From Pseudomonas oryzihabitans (GTDB lineage: Bacteria > Pseudomonadota > Gammaproteobacteria > Pseudomonadales > Pseudomonadaceae), in contig NZ_CP102428.1 of the NCBI RefSeq assembly GCF_024652905.1, positions 260,501 to 324,500 of the forward strand: a DNA stretch of 64,000 bases, written 5' to 3'. The notes beneath the pieces were generated by a model. It was not told the DNA's origin, made no database searches, and was given only the letters and a program-made list of their open reading frames with translations. Positions 18,381-26,123 of this stretch are shown one piece after another (the stretch's first letter is position 1; each line of letters opens with the position of its first letter). The position numbers and the translations under genes are program-made.

Positions 18381-19814
18381 ATGACCAACCTGTTGCTCTA
18401 TCAGCGCATCGCCCAGCAATTGGCGAACGATATCCGCACGGGGGTCTACAAGCCCGGCGAGCGGGTGCCGTCGGTGCGCAAGCTGAGTCAGCAGCTGGGC
18501 GTGAGCCATGCCAGTGTCCTGCAGGCCTATGCCACCCTGGAAGACCAGGGCCTGATCCGTGCCCGACCGCAGTCGGGATTCTATGTGCACCAGACTCCGG
18601 CGCTGACCGCGCCGACGCCGGATATCGCCACGGTGGAGCGACCGAGCCTGGTGACCCGCGCCGGCATCATCAGCCAGGTCCTCGCCGAATCCCGGCGCGA
18701 AGGGGTGGTGCCCCTGGGCATGGCCGTGCCCCAGACCGATTACCTGCCGCTGCGGGCGCTGCACCAGCAACTGTCCAAGGTCACCCGCTTCCAGGCCCGT
18801 GCGGCTTTCTCCTATCTGCACAGTCCGGGCTTCGAGCCCCTGCGCCGTCAGGTGGCGATCCGTCTGCGCGATGCCGGGGTGGTGGTGGGGCCGGAGGAGG
18901 TGGTGATCACGCATGGCTGCGTGGATGCCCTGCAGATGTCGCTGCGGGTGCTGACCAAGCCGGGCGATCTGATCGCCACCGAGTCACCGTCCTACTATGG
19001 CCTGTTGCAACTGGCCGAGGTGCTCGGTCTCAAGGTGATCGAGATCCCCTGCGACCCCGAGACCGGGCTCAGCGTCGAGGCGCTGCAACTGGCGGCCAGC
19101 CAATGGCCGGTCAAGGCCCTGGTAGTCACCGCGCGCCTGAGCAATCCCCTGGGTGGCAGCATGCCCGAGGCACGGCAGAAGCAGCTGCTCAGGCTGGCGG
19201 CCGAGCGCAACATCGCCATCGTCGAGGACGACATCTACGGCGAACTGACCTATGAGAGCGGCTCCAAGGCGCTCAAGGCTCTCGACAAGCAGGGGCGCGT
19301 CATCTACTGCTCGAGCTTTTCCAAGACCCTCTCACCCGGGGTGCGCATCGGTTGGGTGGTGGCCGGACCCTATCAGGAAGACATCTGCCGGCTGCAGACC
19401 TTTACCACCCATTCCGCTTGCAGCGTGACCCAGATGGGCGTCTCGGCCTATCTGGAGAACGGTGGCTATGATCGCCACCTACGCGCCATTCGCCAGGAAT
19501 ACCGGCGCAACATGACCGCCTTCCAGCTGGCGATCCAGGAGCACTTCCCGGAGGGTACCCAGATGAGTCGGCCCAAGGGTGGCTTCATCCTTTGGGTCAG
19601 CCTGCCGATGCGGGTGGATACCCGCCTGCTGCACCAGCGGGCGCTGGATCAGGGGGTGAGCATCGCCCCGGGCATGATCTTCAGCAACACCGACCAATTC
19701 AACCACTGCATCCGCCTCAATTGCGGGCTGCCCTGGGGGCGTGATGCCCAGCGGGCGCTGATGACCCTCGGACTGCTCGCCCGTCAGCTCTGCCAGGAAA
19801 CCCTGGCCGCCTAG
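18381..19814 (+). CDS. MocR-type GntR regulator with aminotransferase domain
   Basis: 477-residue fusion of an N-terminal GntR winged helix (about residues 1-70, KPGERVPSVRKLSQQLGVSHASVLQAY) to a class I aminotransferase-like domain. K315 in SSFSKTLSPGVRIGW is the PLP lysine. MocR proteins use PLP chemistry to sense vitamin B6 or amino-compound signals and often activate a divergent neighbour. Here the upstream gene is the unrelated etfA on the same strand, so the target is not obvious. TACCGGTA at 18324-18331 is a small palindrome in its leader. Confidence 0.92.
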   Translation: MTNLLLYQRIAQQLANDIRTGVYKPGERVPSVRKLSQQLGVSHASVLQAYATLEDQGLIRARPQSGFYVHQTPALTAPTPDIATVERPSLVTRAGIISQVLAESRREGVVPLGMAVPQTDYLPLRALHQQLSKVTRFQARAAFSYLHSPGFEPLRRQVAIRLRDAGVVVGPEEVVITHGCVDALQMSLRVLTKPGDLIATESPSYYGLLQLAEVLGLKVIEIPCDPETGLSVEALQLAASQWPVKALVVTARLSNPLGGSMPEARQKQLLRLAAERNIAIVEDDIYGELTYESGSKALKALDKQGRVIYCSSFSKTLSPGVRIGWVVAGPYQEDICRLQTFTTHSACSVTQMGVSAYLENGGYDRHLRAIRQEYRRNMTAFQLAIQEHFPEGTQMSRPKGGFILWVSLPMRVDTRLLHQRALDQGVSIAPGMIFSNTDQFNHCIRLNCGLPWGRDAQRALMTLGLLARQLCQETLAA

Positions 19815-19919
19815 CGGCGCCCTCGGAACCCGCTGCCGGCCAGGAAGGTCGGTTGTAGTGACTGACTCCTATCGCGTCTGCCGCTCCGGTCCAGGCGCGA
19901 TGCCTTGAGTGGTGGGCCC

Positions 19920-20447
19920 ATGCGTGAATACCTGGCGATGATGGCGCTGGCAGTGCCCCTGCTGCTGGTGGGTTGCGACAATGATTCGCCGCCAGCGACG
20001 GCCAAGACCTCCTCCGCACCAACGCCTGCGCCGATGGCCCAGTCGCCGGTGAGCAAAGCGCCACCCGCCACTGCCGCCGATCTGCGCGCGTATCGGCTGG
20101 ATCCGCTCCCGGCCAAGGCCTTGGTGCTGCCTGCGCCGCCGCCGAAAAAGCGGGACCTGGCCAAGAACAGTCAACTCAAGAAACCTGCCGTGCCCAAGGC
20201 CACGCCGACGCCGGCCCATCCGCTCGACCTCAGCGTACCCAGTGAGGCCGATACGCCTCAGGCCTTGAGGTCGCATCCCGGGGCTGCCAAACGTGCTGAA
20301 AACAGCGTGGCCGAAGCAGGTCTGCTGCCGCAGCTGTTTCGCAAGGAGGACGACCCTGGTCGTTTCGAACTGGGCGGTCGAGTGATCAGCCGGGATCGCA
20401 GCGACGATTTCGAAGGCGCGGAAGTCGAGTTGCGCTTTCGCCGCTAA
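19920..20447 (+). CDS. Hypothetical lipoprotein
   Basis: 175-residue predicted lipoprotein. The signal peptide MREYLAMMALAVPLLLVGC ends in lipobox LVGC (C19). The next 130 residues are low in complexity, rich in Pro, Ala and Lys, and probably disordered. A short conserved-looking C-terminus (FELGGRVISRDRSDDFEGAEVELRFRR) follows. I do not recognise the family. ATG 19920 is preferred over TTG 19905. A hairpin GGCGGAC/GTCCGCC (20524-20542) follows in the gap to the next gene. Confidence 0.75.
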   Translation: MREYLAMMALAVPLLLVGCDNDSPPATAKTSSAPTPAPMAQSPVSKAPPATAADLRAYRLDPLPAKALVLPAPPPKKRDLAKNSQLKKPAVPKATPTPAHPLDLSVPSEADTPQALRSHPGAAKRAENSVAEAGLLPQLFRKEDDPGRFELGGRVISRDRSDDFEGAEVELRFRR

Positions 20448-20560
20448 TCCGATGAGGGCGGCCTGCCGTTGTTGAACAGCGGTCCGGAACTTACTCGCCA
20501 CGACGCTTGCCGACAGTTCAGGTGGCGGACACAACGTCCGCCTGGATTCGGGAGCGTTCC

Positions 20561-21670
20561 ATGCCCAGTGCGACAGGCAAGATTCGTTATGCGGTGGTAG
20601 GCGGTGGCTGGATTTCCCAGGGCGCCTTCATGCCTGGGGTCGGCCAGACCGGCAATTCCGAGATGACCGCCCTGGTCACCGGCGATCCCATCAAGGCGCG
20701 GGACCTGGCCGCCAAGTACGGCCTCAAGAGCTACAGCTACGAAGAATTCCCGGCGCTGCTGTCATCCGGCGAGATCGATGCCATTTACTTGGCCACGCCC
20801 AATTTCCGCCATCTGGAATTCGCCGTACCGGCGCTGGACGCCGGCATTCACGTCCTGCTGGAAAAGCCCATGGCGATCAGCGAGGAAGAATGCCAGGCGA
20901 TCAATGCCGCGGCAGAACGCTCCGGAGCCAAGCTGATGATCGCCTACCGCCTGCACTGTGAGCCGGGCACGGTGGAGATGATTGAGCGGGTACGTAATGG
21001 CGAGATCGGCGATCCGCGCCTGTTCACCTCGACTTTCACCCAGCCGGTCGACACGGCCAATCATCGCGCCCAGAGTGGCTTCTGGGCCGGTCCCGTCACC
21101 GACATGGGGCCCTATCCGCTCAATGCCGTGCGAGCGCTCTTCGCTGACGAACCCATTGAGGTCAGTGCGGTAGGGGTACGGACGCCCGGGCGAGACGTCA
21201 CCACCTGGGATGCCGTGACCGTGACCCTGCGCTTTCCCGAAGAGCGGCTGGCGAGCTTTACCGTCAGCTTCAGCGGCCCCAACACCGAGCGTTTCCAGCT
21301 GGTCGGTCGCAAGGGCGAGATCGAGGCCTCGCCGTGCTTTGGCTTCGGGGAGGGCGTCGCCATTGGCTACCGCCTGACCGTGGAGGGCGAAACCCAGGAG
21401 CACAAGGCGCCGGTAGTGGATCACTTCGGCGGCGAGACGGCCTATTTCTCCGATTGCATCCTGCAGGATCGGCAGCCGGAAATGGACGGGGAGGAGGGCT
21501 GGCGCGACGTGCGCGTGCTGGCGGCCATCGAGCGCGCCCTGGAAAGCGGTCAGCCGCAACGCCTGGACCCGCTACCCAAACGCCAGGGACCGACCCGTGA
21601 GCAGGTACGCAGCCTGCCGCTGGCGCAGGTGCCAGAGTACGTCAACACCAAGGCGCCGTTGGAATCCTGA
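20561..21670 (+). CDS. Gfo/Idh/MocA family oxidoreductase
   Basis: 369-residue NAD(P)-dependent oxidoreductase. The N-terminal Rossmann motif is AVVGGGWISQGAF. K102 in EKPMAIS is the usual catalytic lysine of this family, followed by the substrate domain with RLHCEPGTVEM and WDAVTVTLRF. It looks most like glucose-fructose-oxidoreductase relatives acting on sugars or cyclitols; the substrate cannot be assigned. ATG 20561 has GGGAG at 20550-20554, which rules out an earlier start at 20507. It stands alone between a lipoprotein gene and a leftward mini-gene. Confidence 0.88.
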   Translation: MPSATGKIRYAVVGGGWISQGAFMPGVGQTGNSEMTALVTGDPIKARDLAAKYGLKSYSYEEFPALLSSGEIDAIYLATPNFRHLEFAVPALDAGIHVLLEKPMAISEEECQAINAAAERSGAKLMIAYRLHCEPGTVEMIERVRNGEIGDPRLFTSTFTQPVDTANHRAQSGFWAGPVTDMGPYPLNAVRALFADEPIEVSAVGVRTPGRDVTTWDAVTVTLRFPEERLASFTVSFSGPNTERFQLVGRKGEIEASPCFGFGEGVAIGYRLTVEGETQEHKAPVVDHFGGETAYFSDCILQDRQPEMDGEEGWRDVRVLAAIERALESGQPQRLDPLPKRQGPTREQVRSLPLAQVPEYVNTKAPLES

Positions 21671-21676
21671 CGAAGC

Positions 21677-21710
21677 AAGGCCCTGCGGCACGCTGGTGCG
21701 GCAGGGCCTT
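21677..21710. terminator. Possible bidirectional terminator hairpin
   Basis: AAGGCCCTGC (21677-21686) is complementary to GCAGGGCCTT (21701-21710) between two convergent genes. It lacks a clean T run on either side, so it could instead be an mRNA 3'-end stabiliser. Confidence 0.5.
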
Positions 21711-21730
21711 GTCTGGGAGCCAGGGTGCGC

Positions 21731-21898
21731 TTAGCGGTCCTGGGCCTCCTTGGCATCCATCTCGGCATTGCGCTGCCGGATCTTGGTTTTCTGTTCGTCG
21801 GTCAAGGGCACCTTGCGGGCCGTGTCCTTGAGCATGAGCAGGCTGCCGACCACCGAGCCGATGGCGACCAGCAGGATCAACCAGGCATACCAGGGCAT
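21731..21898 (-). CDS. DUF2897 small membrane protein
   Basis: 55-residue protein read from the minus strand: one N-terminal membrane helix (WYAWLILLVAIGSVVGSLLML, roughly residues 3-23) and a charged cytoplasmic tail with PLTDEQKTKIRQRNAEMD. This matches DUF2897 single-pass proteins common in Pseudomonas. A strong ribosome site (AAGGAG) precedes the ATG at 21898. Function unknown. Confidence 0.87.
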   Translation of the reverse strand: MPWYAWLILLVAIGSVVGSLLMLKDTARKVPLTDEQKTKIRQRNAEMDAKEAQDR

Positions 21899-21946
21899 CT
21901 TTCTTCTCCTTGAGTGGCTGTAAGGCTTCGACCACGGGAGAGCTTA

Positions 21947-22402
21947 TCAGTGCGCCCGGCAAGTCGTGTTCGTACGCTTCAGCCAGGCGGCATAACCCAG
22001 GTCGTAGAGCCAGTTGAACGCCAGGGTATAGGGCAGGAAGAACAGGATCAGTCCCAGGTCTAGCAGCAGGGCTTGCCACAGGCTGATGGACAGCCACCAG
22101 GCGGCCAGTGGCACCAGCACCAGGATCAAGCCACCTTCGAAGCCGAGGGCGTGCAGCAGCCGTACACCCAGGCCACGGATGAAGCCCAGGCGCTGTTGCA
22201 GCCGATCGAAGCCCAGATTGAACACCAGGTTCCAGAGCATGGCGATGGCGGAAAAGGCTGCGGTGAGCAGGCCCATGTGCCCCAGAGACCGATCCAGTAG
22301 CCAGGCCAGGGTTGGTGTGGCAAGCAGTACCGCGATTCCCTCGAACAGCAGGGCGTGCAGGATGCGGGCGCTGACGGGACGCTGGGTGAGCGGGCTGGAC
22401 AT
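21947..22402 (-). CDS. PACE-family efflux transporter (bacterial transmembrane pair)
   Basis: 151-residue membrane protein with four predicted helices arranged as two 'bacterial transmembrane pair' repeats: RILHALLFEGIAVLLATPTLAWLL and then RLLHALGFEGGLILVLVPLAAWWL. This is the PACE (AceI-like) family, which exports biocides such as chlorhexidine and short-chain diamines. The conserved Glu in the first helix (FEG) is present. GGAGG precedes ATG 22402. It is divergent from a LysR gene 82 bases away, the usual arrangement for PACE genes. Confidence 0.9.
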   Translation of the reverse strand: MSSPLTQRPVSARILHALLFEGIAVLLATPTLAWLLDRSLGHMGLLTAAFSAIAMLWNLVFNLGFDRLQQRLGFIRGLGVRLLHALGFEGGLILVLVPLAAWWLSISLWQALLLDLGLILFFLPYTLAFNWLYDLGYAAWLKRTNTTCRAH

Positions 22403-22484
22403 GAGATGCCTCCACGATGGACAGGCCTTCAGTCTCATCGGTTAAGCTAGGGAGATCAAAATGGTATCCATAGGCTGAGCCGAT

Positions 22485-23360
22485 ATGTATCCCAATGCCG
22501 ACGCCCTGGAGGCCTTCGTCGAGGCCGCTGCGGCAGGCTCCTTCAGTGCGGCAGCGCGAGTGCTGGGCAAGCGCCAGTCCAGTATCAGCGAGAGCATTGC
22601 CCGGCTGGAAGACGAACTGGGTGTGCTGCTGTTCGATCGCCAGGGCCGCTATCCCCAGCTCACGGCGGCCGGCGAGCAACTGCTCGACCAGGCCCGCGCC
22701 GTGCTGTCGGCTCACGATCGCCTGGCCAATCGCGCCACCCAGCTGGCGGCCGGGGTGGAGCCACGCCTGACCCTGGTGATCTCCGATACCTATCAGCCCA
22801 CCCGGTATGAGGCGCTGCTGACGGAGCTGGACCAGCGCTATCCGGATCTCGAATTCGAATGCCTGATCGCCGAGGACGCCGATGTGCTCAACCTGGTGCA
22901 GGGGCGAGCGGACTTGGGCCTGCTGGCGGGTCAGCCACCCTATCCGGCGGATATCGAAGCGGCGACCCTGGATGGCCTGGTGACCTTTGGCCTCTATGTC
23001 GCTGCCGATCATCCGCTGGCCGCGCTGGAGCGGGTCACACCGGCTGACCTGGCACCCTACCGGTTGCTCCGTCTGAGCACCGTGACCGAGGCCTCCCAGC
23101 AGGTCAGCCGTCTGCCGGATACCCGTGGCCGCTGCTGGTCGGCCCCGGACTATCTGCTGCTGCTGGACATGGCGGTGCAGGGCTTCGGCTGGGCCGAGCT
23201 GCCGCTGTGGCTGGTGACGACCTTCGGCCAGGGCCGCCTGGTGGAGCTGGCCGTGCCGGGCTGGCCGCAACGGGTGGCGGTGGACGTGGTCTGGTCGCGG
23301 CGGCGGCCGCTGGGTCCGGCGGGCAACTGGCTGCGCGAGCGATTGCTCAAGCCGAGTTGA
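22485..23360 (+). CDS. LysR-family regulator beside the PACE gene
   Basis: 291-residue LysR regulator: an N-terminal helix-turn-helix (AFVEAAAAGSFSAAARVLGKRQSSISESIARLE) and a LysR substrate-binding domain. Divergent placement suggests it controls the PACE transporter, as AceR controls AceI in Acinetobacter; that is inference by context. I see no clear T-N11-A box in the 82-base gap. Confidence 0.9.
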   Translation: MYPNADALEAFVEAAAAGSFSAAARVLGKRQSSISESIARLEDELGVLLFDRQGRYPQLTAAGEQLLDQARAVLSAHDRLANRATQLAAGVEPRLTLVISDTYQPTRYEALLTELDQRYPDLEFECLIAEDADVLNLVQGRADLGLLAGQPPYPADIEAATLDGLVTFGLYVAADHPLAALERVTPADLAPYRLLRLSTVTEASQQVSRLPDTRGRCWSAPDYLLLLDMAVQGFGWAELPLWLVTTFGQGRLVELAVPGWPQRVAVDVVWSRRRPLGPAGNWLRERLLKPS

Positions 23361-23450
23361 AGGAGGGGAGCGCATGCAGACAGCGGCCAAGTGCCGGCGC
23401 GGCGCTTTTCTGCGAAAATGCCGGCCTTTGCCGTTTTGCCGAGAGCTCCC

Positions 23451-24149
23451 ATGTCCGCCTGCCCGTCTCCCATCATCGTCGCCCTGGATTTCCCTTCGTC
23501 GTCCGCTGCCCTGGCGCTGGCCGACCGCCTCGACCCCGCCAGCTGCCGGGTCAAGGTCGGCAAGGAGCTGTTCACCGCCAGCGCCGCCGGGGTGGTGGAA
23601 GCCCTGCGCACGCGTGGCTTCGAAGTCTTCCTCGACCTGAAATTCCACGACATCCCCAATACCACCGCCATGGCGGTCAAGGCCGCGGCGGAAATGGGCG
23701 TCTGGATGGTCAATGTCCACTGCTCGGGTGGCCTGCGCATGATGACCGCCTGTCGCGAGACCCTGGAGGCCTTCCAGGGCCCCAAGCCGCTGCTGATCGG
23801 TGTCACCGTGCTGACCAGCATGGAGCGTGAGGACCTGGCCGACATCGGCCTGGACGTGGATCCCCAGGAGCAGGTCTTGCGCCTGGCCGGCCTCGCCGCC
23901 CGCGCGGGAATGGACGGCCTGGTGTGCTCGGCCCAGGAGGCCTCGGCGCTCAAGGCCGCGCAACCGGCGCTGCAACTGGTCACTCCCGGCATCCGCCCGG
24001 CCGGCAGCGCCCTGGACGACCAGCGCCGCATCCTGACTCCACGCGAGGCGCTGGACGCCGGCTCCGACTACCTGGTGATCGGTCGACCCATCGCCCGTGC
24101 CGCCGATCCGGCGCGCGCCGTGGAAGACATCCTCGCCACCCTGAAATAA
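23451..24149 (+). CDS. pyrF: Orotidine 5'-phosphate decarboxylase
   Basis: 232-residue PyrF, which makes UMP from OMP in the last step of pyrimidine synthesis. The catalytic signature is [12 protein letters not shown] with D62 and K64; the phosphate loop is [13 protein letters not shown] near the C-terminus. Start ATG 23451 is chosen because family members begin a few residues before IIVALDF; an earlier ATG at 23391 adds unrelated sequence. Confidence 0.96.
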   Translation: MSACPSPIIVALDFPSSSAALALADRLDPASCRVKVGKELFTASAAGVVEALRTRGFEVFLDLKFHDIPNTTAMAVKAAAEMGVWMVNVHCSGGLRMMTACRETLEAFQGPKPLLIGVTVLTSMEREDLADIGLDVDPQEQVLRLAGLAARAGMDGLVCSAQEASALKAAQPALQLVTPGIRPAGSALDDQRRILTPREALDAGSDYLVIGRPIARAADPARAVEDILATLK

Positions 24150-24252
24150 GCGGTAAACCTCCAGGGCAGCGGTCGCCAGCAAAAGGTGCTGCTATTCTCG
24201 TTCTGCAGGCCGACGCCTTCTCGCGTCGGCGCAAGGCGAGAGACCTCAGGGT

Positions 24253-25170
24253 ATGCACGATAGGTTGAACGCCTGTCTCAAGGCGGTAGACGGCGTTTTG
24301 TTGGGCAAGGAAACCCAGGTCAGGCTGGCGCTGGCCTGCCTGCTGGCACGGGGGCACCTGCTGATCGAAGACCTGCCCGGCATGGGCAAGACCACCCTCA
24401 GCCATGCCCTGGCCAAGGTGTTGGGGCTGTCCTTCCAGCGTATCCAGTTCACCTCGGATCTCTTGCCCGGCGATATCCTCGGCACCTCGGTGTTCGATCG
24501 CGACAGCGGCCAGTTCGTCTTCCATCCCGGGCCGGTGTTCGCCGAGTTGCTGCTGGCCGACGAGATCAATCGCGCCACGCCCAAGAGCCAGAGCGCACTG
24601 CTGGAAGCCATGGAAGAGGGGCAGGTGACCATCGAGGGCGCCACCCGGCCCTTGCCCGATCCCTTCTTCGTCATCGCCACCCAGAATCCGGTCTCCCAGG
24701 GCGGCACCTTCGCCCTGCCGGAATCCCAGCTCGATCGCTTCCTGATGCGGCTGTCGCTCGGCTATCCCGGCCGCGCCGCGGAACGGGCGCTGCTGCTCGG
24801 CGGCTCCGGACGCGACCAGCTGCCGCGGCTGGAGCCCCTGCTGGATCACGCCCAGCTGCGGCTGATCCAGGCCGAGGTGCCGCGCATCCATGCCAGCGAG
24901 GCGGTGGTGGACTATGTACTGCGCCTGGTGGAAGCCACCCGCACCCAGACCTCCTTCGCCCTCGGCCTGTCGCCCCGCGGCAGCCTGGCGCTGCTGGCCG
25001 CGGCGCGGGCTTGGGCGCTGCTGGCGGGCCGTGACCATGTGCTGCCCGAGGATGTCCAGACGGTGCTGCCAGCGGTGGCCGGGCATCGCCTGCGCGACAT
25101 CGCCGATCCCGCCGGGCACGGTGGCGGCGCCCTGGTGCAATGGCTGCTGCGCGAAGTCCCGGCGCTGTGA
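24253..25170 (+). CDS. MoxR-family AAA+ ATPase
   Basis: 305-residue MoxR ATPase. Walker A is GMGKTT at 43-48, Walker B LLLADEINRATPKSQSALLEAMEE, and sensor 1 FFVIATQNP. MoxR proteins act as chaperones for metal-cofactor or membrane complexes. The coupled DUF58 and transglutaminase genes downstream (4-bp overlaps) form the conserved moxR-DUF58-tgpA set of Pseudomonas, in which tgpA is reported essential in P. aeruginosa. Confidence 0.94.
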   Translation: MHDRLNACLKAVDGVLLGKETQVRLALACLLARGHLLIEDLPGMGKTTLSHALAKVLGLSFQRIQFTSDLLPGDILGTSVFDRDSGQFVFHPGPVFAELLLADEINRATPKSQSALLEAMEEGQVTIEGATRPLPDPFFVIATQNPVSQGGTFALPESQLDRFLMRLSLGYPGRAAERALLLGGSGRDQLPRLEPLLDHAQLRLIQAEVPRIHASEAVVDYVLRLVEATRTQTSFALGLSPRGSLALLAAARAWALLAGRDHVLPEDVQTVLPAVAGHRLRDIADPAGHGGGALVQWLLREVPAL

Positions 25171-26123
25171 CCGGCGGCGCCTGGCAGCGCTATCGAGACG
25201 GCTGGCTGGCCCGACGGATTCCCCCGGCCACGCGCATCACCCTCGATCAGCGGCGCATCTTCATTCTGCCCACCCGCCAGGGCGGCGCCTTCGCCATCGC
25301 CCTACTGCTGATGCTGCTGGCCGGCATCAACTACCAGAACAGCCTGGCCTATGGCCTGACCTTCCTGCTGTTTTCCCTGGCGCTGGTGGCCATGTTGCAC
25401 ACCTATCGCAACCTGGCCGGCCTGCAACTGGCCAGTGGCGGCGCCAGCCCGGTGTTCGCCGGAGAGGCCGCCGGCTTTCGCCTGCGCCTGGAGAGCGATC
25501 GCCGCGCGCACCAGGGCATCGCCCTGGGCTGGCGCAACGAGCCGCTGGTGCTCAGCGACGTACCAGCGGGGGAGAGCGTCGCCCTGCAGGTCTTTCATCC
25601 GGCGCCGAGCCGTGGCTGGCTGAGGCCCGGGCGACTGCGGGTGGAGAGCCGTTTCCCCCTTGGCCTGTTCGTCGCCTGGAGCTGGTTGGACCTGGACGTA
25701 CGCGCCCTGGTCTACCCGCAGCCACTGGCGACCACGACACCGCTGCGCAGTGGCCAGGCTGCCGGAAGCGAAGAGGGCCAGCGCCAGACGGGGCAGGGCG
25801 CCGACGACTTCCAGGGGCTGCGGCCCTATCAGCCGGGCGATTCGCGTCGGCGGCTGGACTGGAAGGCCTTTTCCCGAGGCCAGGGCCTGCTGGTCAAGGA
25901 CTTCACCGCCCTGGCCGGTAGCGAACTCTGGCTGGATTTCAGCGTGCTCGATGGCGACACCGAGACGCGACTGTCCTGGCTGTGCCAGGCGGTGCTCGAT
26001 TACAGCGCCCGCCAGCTGCGCTTCGGCCTGAGGGTGCCCGGGGTAGAGCTGCCGCCGGCTGGCGGTGAAAGCCATCGCGACGCGGCGCTGCAGGCCCTGG
26101 CCCTGTTCGGGAGGCCGGCATGA
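25167..26123 (+). CDS. DUF58 domain membrane protein
   Basis: 318-residue protein with two membrane helices (about residues 40-80, FAIALLLMLLAGINYQN...LTFLLFSLALVAML), then a beta-rich part and the DUF58 signature FQGLRPYQPGDSRRRLDWKAFSR. DUF58 is related to von Willebrand A folds and pairs functionally with MoxR ATPases. GTG 25167 overlaps the moxR stop (GTGA). It is shorter than DUF58 proteins that carry a full vWA domain. Confidence 0.9.
   Translation: MTGGAWQRYRDGWLARRIPPATRITLDQRRIFILPTRQGGAFAIALLLMLLAGINYQNSLAYGLTFLLFSLALVAMLHTYRNLAGLQLASGGASPVFAGEAAGFRLRLESDRRAHQGIALGWRNEPLVLSDVPAGESVALQVFHPAPSRGWLRPGRLRVESRFPLGLFVAWSWLDLDVRALVYPQPLATTTPLRSGQAAGSEEGQRQTGQGADDFQGLRPYQPGDSRRRLDWKAFSRGQGLLVKDFTALAGSELWLDFSVLDGDTETRLSWLCQAVLDYSARQLRFGLRVPGVELPPAGGESHRDAALQALALFGRPA

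Noticed and set aside
18266-19255. Overlapping plus-strand frame within the MocR gene
   Set aside because: Shifted frame of a gene whose own frame shows complete domains.
20561-21670. Gfo/Idh oxidoreductase as the missing L-arabinose 1-dehydrogenase
   Set aside because: The known AraA enzymes share the superfamily but this protein is about 60 residues longer, looks like the glucose-fructose-oxidoreductase group, and is 24 kb from the cluster with no shared motif.
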